DNA from: Campylobacterales bacterium
Lineage (GTDB): Bacteria; Campylobacterota; Campylobacteria; Campylobacterales; Sulfurovaceae
Direction: 5' to 3'
Assembly (NCBI GenBank): GCA_016937075.1
Contig: JAFGWQ010000019.1
Coordinates: 1-12,518, forward strand
Length of the DNA: 12,518 bases
Below, in pieces: positions 7,140 to 12,518 of the stretch (position 1 is its first letter; each line of letters starts with the position of its first letter). The translations under genes and the position numbers were made by a program. The notes beneath the pieces are model-generated. The model did not search any database. It was not told the DNA's origin and saw nothing but the letters and a program-made list of their open reading frames with translations.

Positions 7140-8867
7140 TTATTTCGTTATAGAGATATTTTCTTTTGTATCACAAACTTTTGGCTCAAAATCCATTGCT
7201 TTGGCATTATCCATAAGTATAGGCACAAAAAGCAATGATACGAATACTGCTGCAACGGTACCCGAAATCAATGCCACTCCGAGTCCGCCGAATATCGGAT
7301 CGCTTGCCAGCAATGCCGAACCAAGTATAATAGCAACGGCGGTCAAAGCAATAGGCTTAGCTCTAGTAGCAGCCGCTACTGCTATAGCTCTTCTTTTTGA
7401 CATGCCTTGGCACTCCATGAGTGATTTTGCAAAATCTATGAGCAAAAGAGAATTTCTAGAACTTATTCCCATAAGGGCAATAAACCCGATAAGAGATGTA
7501 GCCGTCAAAAAGAACGTATCCCTAGTGACTAGATCTGCTACAAAATGTCCCACAATTACACCTATAAGAGACAAGAAAGACCCCAAAAGAACTATCCCGC
7601 TAAGTGAAAAACTCTTATAATAAATTACCAAAAGCAGGAAAATAAGCACCAATGCTGCTATAAACGCGCCGCCTAGATCTCGGAAAGTATCAAGTGTTAC
7701 TTTCATCTCTCCATCCCATCTAAGCAAAAACTTTTCTCCGGTTTTTTTATCTTTCAGGTGAAGATCAAACATATATGTAGACATGCCCGGCTCTTTGGTA
7801 ACTTCATAATCTTTTGAAAAATGCTCTATCATTTTGTTTCTTGCATCCAACAAAGGATAAACTTGAGACACCATATCTGTTTCTGCCACTACATTTATCA
7901 TGCGGTTTAGATCTTTATGCATAATGACCGGATTGGAATCCACTTTTTCTAGAGTAACTAATTCTATAACAGATATCATGGAGCCAGTCGGGCTCATGAG
8001 ATTAAGAGAAGACAATTTGTTTTGCACTTCTATCTCGCTTGTCGATGCCATACTTTTGCTCTCTTTATCCAATGATAAAAATATAGGGATCTGATCGGCA
8101 TAATCTTTGGTGTTTTTTTCTCCGATGATCATACCTTCAAATGCCAAATAAAGTATATTATTAAGCTGCTCTACACTTACTCCACTTTGTGCAATTCTCT
8201 CTTTATCCGGTACAAGTTGGTACTGTTGATAGAGCTTATCACCTACTATATCAACATCCACAAGCCCTTCTGTTGAACTAAGAATTTTGACTACTTGGGA
8301 TGATAGATTTCTCACTTTAGGCATATTCTCGCCATAAATTTCAACTACAATAGAAGCCATGGTCGGAGGACCTGCAGGTTGTTCTATAAACTTAATGGAT
8401 GTATTTTTTATTATACTTTCGCATTGTTTTTGCACAATAGGCCTCAAACGTTGCACCATAAGATATGATGGTTCATCCCTATCGTGCTTATCTGTCAAAT
8501 TAACCGAAATTTCAGCTACATTTTCTGCCTGTTTCATACCCGAACCTTTAACTAGTCCGGCATAATCAAGCGGTAATCCCTGACCTAAGAAAAGTTCAAT
8601 ATTTAAAACTTCTTTCTCTTTTTTTAGCAATTCAATTACACATTGGCTTATTCTATTGGTTTGGTCTATTGATGTGCCTGATGGAGCATCAACATATACA
8701 GAAAACGTGTTATCGCTTTTGCCTGGAAGCATTTTGGCTAGCACAATTTTTGTCGGGAACATAAGCAATGACAGTACAAATGCAACAGCGGTCAAAACCA
8801 AAACCATCTTTTTTTTCTTTGGGTTATCCAAAATGCCAAAGACAAAATTTTCAAACTTATTCATCAT
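7140..8867 (-). CDS. RND efflux pump, C-terminal half (TM7-12)
   Basis: A 575-residue protein matching the second repeat of an AcrB-type RND permease. It has one helix at about 20-37 (TM7), a large periplasmic porter/docking region (about 45-395) and five helices (TM8-12) at about 398-417, 421-441, 453-470, 505-521 and 530-552. The segment RWDGEMKVT before TM8 is typical of one RND subfamily. TM10 reads GISSRNSLLLIDF: Arg471 stands where AcrB has the proton-relay Lys940, and Lys504 in TRAKP stands where AcrB has Arg971. The ATG at 8867 overlaps the stop of the upstream half-gene as ATGA, with AAGGAG 5 nt before it, so translation is probably coupled. A second ATG follows directly at 8864. It cannot be a full pump by itself; it would need the N-terminal half from the preceding gene. 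Substrate unknown. Confidence 0.88.
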   Translation of the reverse strand: MMNKFENFVFGILDNPKKKKMVLVLTAVAFVLSLLMFPTKIVLAKMLPGKSDNTFSVYVDAPSGTSIDQTNRISQCVIELLKKEKEVLNIELFLGQGLPLDYAGLVKGSGMKQAENVAEISVNLTDKHDRDEPSYLMVQRLRPIVQKQCESIIKNTSIKFIEQPAGPPTMASIVVEIYGENMPKVRNLSSQVVKILSSTEGLVDVDIVGDKLYQQYQLVPDKERIAQSGVSVEQLNNILYLAFEGMIIGEKNTKDYADQIPIFLSLDKESKSMASTSEIEVQNKLSSLNLMSPTGSMISVIELVTLEKVDSNPVIMHKDLNRMINVVAETDMVSQVYPLLDARNKMIEHFSKDYEVTKEPGMSTYMFDLHLKDKKTGEKFLLRWDGEMKVTLDTFRDLGGAFIAALVLIFLLLVIYYKSFSLSGIVLLGSFLSLIGVIVGHFVADLVTRDTFFLTATSLIGFIALMGISSRNSLLLIDFAKSLMECQGMSKRRAIAVAAATRAKPIALTAVAIILGSALLASDPIFGGLGVALISGTVAAVFVSLLFVPILMDNAKAMDFEPKVCDTKENISITK

Positions 8868-10471
8868 TTTGTCTCCTTGTGCGTGCTTTTATGTGTCGGT
8901 TTTTTAAGTAATTTCAAACTCAAATATGGTGTAAATATATATGCTACAAACAATGATGCCACCAGAGCAACAGGAACGTTGTATGGGATAGGCTTCATAA
9001 ATGACCCCATCATCCCTCCTACAAATGCCATAGGTACCATTGTTAGGATAATAGCAAGCGTAGCAATATTTGTCGGCGGTCCGATCTCGTCTGTTGCTTC
9101 TACAAGCAGCTCTTCCATGCTTTGGTCATGGGATGTATGGCTATGAAGGTGCCTATGAATATTTTCGATAACTATAATAGCCGCATCGACCAAAAGTCCA
9201 AGTGAAAGCAAAAATGCAAATAGAGTAATTCTATTAATGGTTTGTCCGCCCAGATAAGCCACAAAAAGTGTAATTGCCAAAATGGCAGGGACCGTAAAAG
9301 TAACAATAAGTGATTCTCTCCAGCCAAGTGCGAATATAAGCATAAGAGAAATGATAATAATTGTGATGATCAAATGGTGCATAAGCTCATTTACTGCATT
9401 ATCTGCTCTGATGCCATAGTTTCTAGTAACCACATAACCTATGCCTGCATCACTAAGTATTTTTTCATTTTTTTTGATCACTTCAAGTACATCATTGGCA
9501 ACATTAACTGCGTTTGTGCCGGCTAATTTTGATATGCTCAATGTTGTTTGAGGATATTGTTGACTCATATTTGAACTATTTTCGTCACGCAAAACAATAG
9601 TGGCATCTTTATAGTTTTGGATATCTACGCCTTCGGTGATAATAGCAACATCTTTTAGATAAATCAACGACCCGCCGTAATCAGCCACGGCGATATTGCC
9701 AACATCTTCTACGCTTTCTATTGCATTTTTTACGCCAAGCACGATCATGCCGCCGTCATCGGTACGGCTTTTTACACTAGGAGCACTATTGGCTACGGAT
9801 TTAACTCCTTGCATTATTTGGCCAAGAGATAGATGATATCCGCTAAGTTTATTGAGGTCAACTTGCACATTATATTGAGCCCTATGGTCTCCTTTGAGTG
9901 TGGTTTTTGATACACTCTCTATACCATTGAGTTCTTGCTGAATAGATCTGATTTTATTATATAATTGTACTTGATTGACTTTGCTCGGATCTTTTACATA
10001 AAAGGCAACTGTCACGATAGGAATATCTATATCTATATCAAAAGGCTTAATAAGCGGCTGCATTGCACCTTTTGGTAATTCATCCATATTTTGCATGACT
10101 TTATCATAAAGCTTCAAATTTGAATCTTCTCTATTTTCACCTATATAATACATGACATTGACTATACCGACATTATCCATAGCCATGCCCTGGATATGCT
10201 CTATGCCTTTGATCTCTCTTAGTTTTCTTTCAAGTGGATTAAGAATAACTTTTTCTACCTCACTGGCTGTGGCTCCCGGCATTGCGACCATTACGGTTCC
10301 GCCTGATATTGCAATTTGAGGATCTTCTTCTCTTGGCATTATATTGAGCGCCAAATACCCCATTAAAAGCAAAAAAGCACCCAATAGTGCTGTTAGTGGA
10401 TTTTTTAAAAAACCTCTAGCCAAACGGCCGGCTACGTCTTTTGTTTCATATACCTCGTGTTGTTCTTTCAT
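8864..10471 (-). CDS. RND efflux pump, N-terminal half (TM1-6)
   Basis: A 535-residue protein equal to the first repeat of an AcrB-type proton-driven efflux permease. It has TM1 at about 24-44, the MPREEDPQI motif directly after it, a periplasmic porter region (about 50-360), then TM2-6 (about 363-520). TM4 reads LLVDAAIIVIENI: the single Asp429 replaces the Asp-Asp pair of AcrB, as also seen in CusA-like pumps. A histidine-rich loop HRHLHSHTSH follows TM4 at about 439-448. The protein stops in the hydrophilic tail after TM6, exactly where full-length homologues cross to TM7. The partner half follows with a 4-bp overlap. I chose the ATG at 10471; a GTG at 10480, 2 bp after the adaptor's stop, would add three residues, and neither has a clear ribosome site. 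Metal versus drug substrate is undecided. Confidence 0.88.
   Translation of the reverse strand: MKEQHEVYETKDVAGRLARGFLKNPLTALLGAFLLLMGYLALNIMPREEDPQIAISGGTVMVAMPGATASEVEKVILNPLERKLREIKGIEHIQGMAMDNVGIVNVMYYIGENREDSNLKLYDKVMQNMDELPKGAMQPLIKPFDIDIDIPIVTVAFYVKDPSKVNQVQLYNKIRSIQQELNGIESVSKTTLKGDHRAQYNVQVDLNKLSGYHLSLGQIMQGVKSVANSAPSVKSRTDDGGMIVLGVKNAIESVEDVGNIAVADYGGSLIYLKDVAIITEGVDIQNYKDATIVLRDENSSNMSQQYPQTTLSISKLAGTNAVNVANDVLEVIKKNEKILSDAGIGYVVTRNYGIRADNAVNELMHHLIITIIIISLMLIFALGWRESLIVTFTVPAILAITLFVAYLGGQTINRITLFAFLLSLGLLVDAAIIVIENIHRHLHSHTSHDQSMEELLVEATDEIGPPTNIATLAIILTMVPMAFVGGMMGSFMKPIPYNVPVALVASLFVAYIFTPYLSLKLLKKPTHKSTHKETK
8873..8878 (-). promoter_or_regulatory. Ribosome binding site inside the N-half gene for the C-half
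   Basis: AAGGAG on the minus strand, inside the last codons of the N-terminal half, 5 nt before the ATG at 8867 and 8 nt before the ATG at 8864. Its presence supports separate, coupled translation of the C-terminal half rather than a chance frameshift remnant. Confidence 0.7.
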
Positions 10472-10482
10472 GCTGGCCACTT

Positions 10483-11196
10483 TTACACAGGAATAATAAC
10501 TTTGGCATACATTCCAGGATATATCTGAACATCGCCTTTGTTAAATTTGATTTTTATAGTAAATTTATGGGTCATTGGATTTGACGATGGGATAATAGAG
10601 CTGATGCTTCCGGTCGTCTTTAAGCCTACGGACGGTATCTCTACCTTGACCGCTTTGCCGATCCTGATATGGCGCAAGCTGCTTTCACTGACTTCTACTA
10701 CAATTCGAAGTTTGCTTAGATCAGTCAATATGATTGTTGGCATTCCCGGGGCTATCATTTCGCCTTCATTGATCTTCTTAGCTATTACTATCCCGTCATT
10801 TGGTGCTCTAACATTTAGATAGCTATCTTGTCCTTGAGAAATTCCAAGCATCTCTTTTTGATTTTTTGCAGCAAGTCTTAAATTTTCAAGGTCATATCTT
10901 GATACCATGCCCTTTGCATACAATCTTTCGTGTCTTGCCAAATTTGTAAGTATATTATTCAATTGGTTTCTGTTCATTTGCTCAGCTGCACTATTCTCTG
11001 TTGGATCAATAGAGTAAAGAAGTTGGCCTTGTTTGACAAAGTCCCCCTCTGATACCAACATCTTTTTAACATAACCCATATTACGGCTTGCAAGCATTTT
11101 TTGATTATCTGATATCACAGTTCCGCTCAAGCTCAGTTCGGCTCCAAAACTATATATTGATGTTATTAAAAATATAATCGCTAATTTTAAATTCAT
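10483..11196 (-). CDS. RND periplasmic adaptor (membrane fusion protein), compact
   Basis: The periplasmic adaptor that links the RND pump to the TolC-like channel. It has 237 residues, much shorter than the usual 350-400. A signal peptide is seen at 1-19 (cleavage likely at SFGA/E, no lipobox cysteine, so not a lipoprotein). Then come the first half of the barrel-sandwich (lipoyl) domain (about 35-66, with VSEGDFVKQGQLLYSID), a short helical hairpin (about 67-120), the second lipoyl half (about 124-157, with VRAPNDGIV and EGEMIAPG) and a beta-barrel (about 160-237, ending YPGMYAKVIIPV). The membrane-proximal domain is absent or vestigial. AAGGAG, inside the end of the TolC-like gene, lies 7 nt before the ATG; that gene stops 2 bp upstream. 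The pump's N-half follows at once. Family firm. Confidence 0.92.
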   Translation of the reverse strand: MNLKLAIIFLITSIYSFGAELSLSGTVISDNQKMLASRNMGYVKKMLVSEGDFVKQGQLLYSIDPTENSAAEQMNRNQLNNILTNLARHERLYAKGMVSRYDLENLRLAAKNQKEMLGISQGQDSYLNVRAPNDGIVIAKKINEGEMIAPGMPTIILTDLSKLRIVVEVSESSLRHIRIGKAVKVEIPSVGLKTTGSISSIIPSSNPMTHKFTIKIKFNKGDVQIYPGMYAKVIIPV

Positions 11197-11198
11197 TA

Positions 11199-12518
11199 TT
11201 ATTCTCCTTTTTTGGTTAAACTGTCTAGTTCAAATACTTTAGCATTGTATGTATTTTTGGTAGTTAACAACTTCAAAAGCACTTCGAGCTCTTTTGATTG
11301 CTTTATCAAAACATCACCTATAGAAAGCATGCCCTCTTTGTATTTGGCCAAATAATTCTCATAGACCTTTGAAGCATAAGCCAATCTTTTTTCATCACTT
11401 CTTACCATTTCAAATGCACTTAATGCTTCTGTTTGCAATTGTTTAGCCTTTAGCTCCATACCGCTTTTTGCAAGCTCTACTTGTGTCATGGTCTTTAGAT
11501 GTTCTAGTTTTGCTTTTTCCAAATTTATCTTATCGGAAAATCCGTTAAATATATTCCAAGTAGCTTGCACTCCGATAGTGTAGAAATCTTTTTCATTAAA
11601 ATCATTAAAAATCACATTATCAGCACTCCCGTATTCTGCAAATCCGCCTATCATTGGCAAAAATGAAGCTCTTTGAACCCAAACTGCATTTTCTGTGATT
11701 TGCAGACCCAAAAGTGCTTTTTGCGTATCAAAACTATCATTTTCGATCTCTTCTTTTGACGGCATATTAAGTGGAGCCATTTCGTCTATGTTCTTAATCG
11801 ATACAACTTCTTCATTCAATAAAAAAGAGAGATATTGATATGCAAGTTCACGGTTAAGCTTAGCTTGGATAAGCAAACTATCTGCTTCGGCTTTGTGTGC
11901 TTGGACTTCCAACAGATCGGTCTGTATGGCATAACCTTCTTTGACCATCTCTTTTACTATACGCTCCAGGCGAGAGATATTGTTGGTTATTTTGGATAGA
12001 TTTTTGATGTAATTTTCTACGAGGGTTATATCATAAAAAGTTTTTTTGGTTTCAAATACTTTTTGAGCCACGACTTTTTCTTTGTCTATCTTGCTCATCT
12101 CATACATATCATGCGCTATACGGCTATAGTGAGTGATCTTGCCGCCGGTAAATAGCGGGAGAGAATATGTAAATTTGGTTAAGTAGTGATTTCTTGCTTT
12201 TGGATAATTAAGGCCGGGCGGCTGATAATCATAGTTTCCGCTGCCGAATTGGGCAAGAGCAGCATCATCAAAACCAAAATCGGCAAAACTTGCTTCCCTG
12301 CTTTGAAGTGCAAACCCAAACACATTTCCGGCATCATTTGAACGCATAGCATTCAATGTGGCATCCAATTTACCAAGGCGGGTTGCCATCGGAAGTTTGG
12401 ATTCCAATAATTTCATCTGTTCATCAAATTTTGCTATTTTGATTTCAAGATTTTTTTCTTCAAGCATGGCTAATGCTTCTTTAAGCTCAAGATTTGTTAC
12501 ATTTCCAAAAAGAGGAAA
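11199..12518 (-). CDS. TolC-like outer membrane efflux protein (5' end off the right edge)
   Basis: The outer-membrane channel of the tripartite pump (outer membrane efflux protein family). The frame is open to the window edge, giving at least 439 residues. The first in-frame ATG is at 12467, but the 17 codons before it read FPLFGNVTNLELKEALA, which is the end of a signal peptide and the usual start of the mature TolC fold (NLELKEAL, followed by EEKNLEIKIAK). So the gene starts beyond the window and the internal ATG is not the start. Long heptad-rich helices around two repeats are visible, with the typical WNIFNGF motif near residue 309 counted from that ATG. The adaptor gene follows after 2 bp. 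It is the first gene of the operon seen here; the promoter and any regulator are not visible. Confidence 0.93.
   Translation of the reverse strand, partial: FPLFGNVTNLELKEALAMLEEKNLEIKIAKFDEQMKLLESKLPMATRLGKLDATLNAMRSNDAGNVFGFALQSREASFADFGFDDAALAQFGSGNYDYQPPGLNYPKARNHYLTKFTYSLPLFTGGKITHYSRIAHDMYEMSKIDKEKVVAQKVFETKKTFYDITLVENYIKNLSKITNNISRLERIVKEMVKEGYAIQTDLLEVQAHKAEADSLLIQAKLNRELAYQYLSFLLNEEVVSIKNIDEMAPLNMPSKEEIENDSFDTQKALLGLQITENAVWVQRASFLPMIGGFAEYGSADNVIFNDFNEKDFYTIGVQATWNIFNGFSDKINLEKAKLEHLKTMTQVELAKSGMELKAKQLQTEALSAFEMVRSDEKRLAYASKVYENYLAKYKEGMLSIGDVLIKQSKELEVLLKLLTTKNTYNAKVFELDSLTKKGE

Noticed and set aside
7201..7620. A 139-codon plus-strand open frame opposite the C-half pump gene
   Set aside because: It lies antisense to a clearly conserved pump gene, has no ribosome site of note, and its composition mirrors the complement of hydrophobic helices. 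It is a shadow frame.
11199..12467. TolC-like gene starting at the ATG at 12467
   Set aside because: The 17 codons before it are in frame and read like the end of a signal peptide plus the normal beginning of the mature protein. The real start is outside the window.

Overview
This window is an AT-rich chromosomal segment that reads most naturally as Campylobacterota (the former Epsilonproteobacteria), probably from an environmental, Sulfurimonas- or Sulfurovum-like lineage. The grounds are the style of the PolA N-terminus, short tightly packed operons, AAGGAG ribosome sites, and promoters that show TATAAT-like -10 boxes with T-rich upstream DNA and little or no -35 box. The genus is inference; no rRNA or other marker is present to settle it. 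No tRNA, rRNA, CRISPR array or insertion sequence was seen.

Left part (1-4830, all minus strand): the N-terminal 380 codons of DNA polymerase I (polA, running off the left edge), then a 125-bp gap with two inverted repeats and a probable polA promoter, then uvrA (nucleotide excision repair). Immediately upstream of uvrA, 2 bp away, lies a TauE/SafE-family membrane protein, so the two are probably cotranscribed. Two DNA repair genes therefore sit in a row. A divergent promoter region (4831-4969) separates them from a plus-strand patatin-like phospholipase predicted to be a lipoprotein.

Middle part (5834-7139): the patatin gene ends in a strong terminator hairpin that reaches into the 3' end of a convergent DJ-1/PfpI-family gene. 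That gene follows efp (elongation factor P) by 15 bp, and both probably come from an extended -10 promoter upstream of efp. The 154-bp gap upstream of efp also carries a palindrome resembling the dispersed REP-like repeats of many proteobacterial genomes.

Right part (7140-12518, all minus strand): a tripartite RND efflux operon in the order outer-membrane TolC-like protein (5' end off the right edge), compact periplasmic adaptor, and inner-membrane RND pump. The pump is the most interesting item. It is encoded as two genes, an N-terminal half and a C-terminal half, split in the cytoplasmic loop between TM6 and TM7. They are joined by an ATGA stop/start overlap with a well-placed AAGGAG, so a normally single protein of roughly 1,100 residues appears to be made as two half-pumps. 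Its predicted proton-relay residues also differ from AcrB. No regulator of the operon is visible; its promoter lies beyond the right edge.

No wholly new system was found. The rest is recognisable housekeeping and efflux content.
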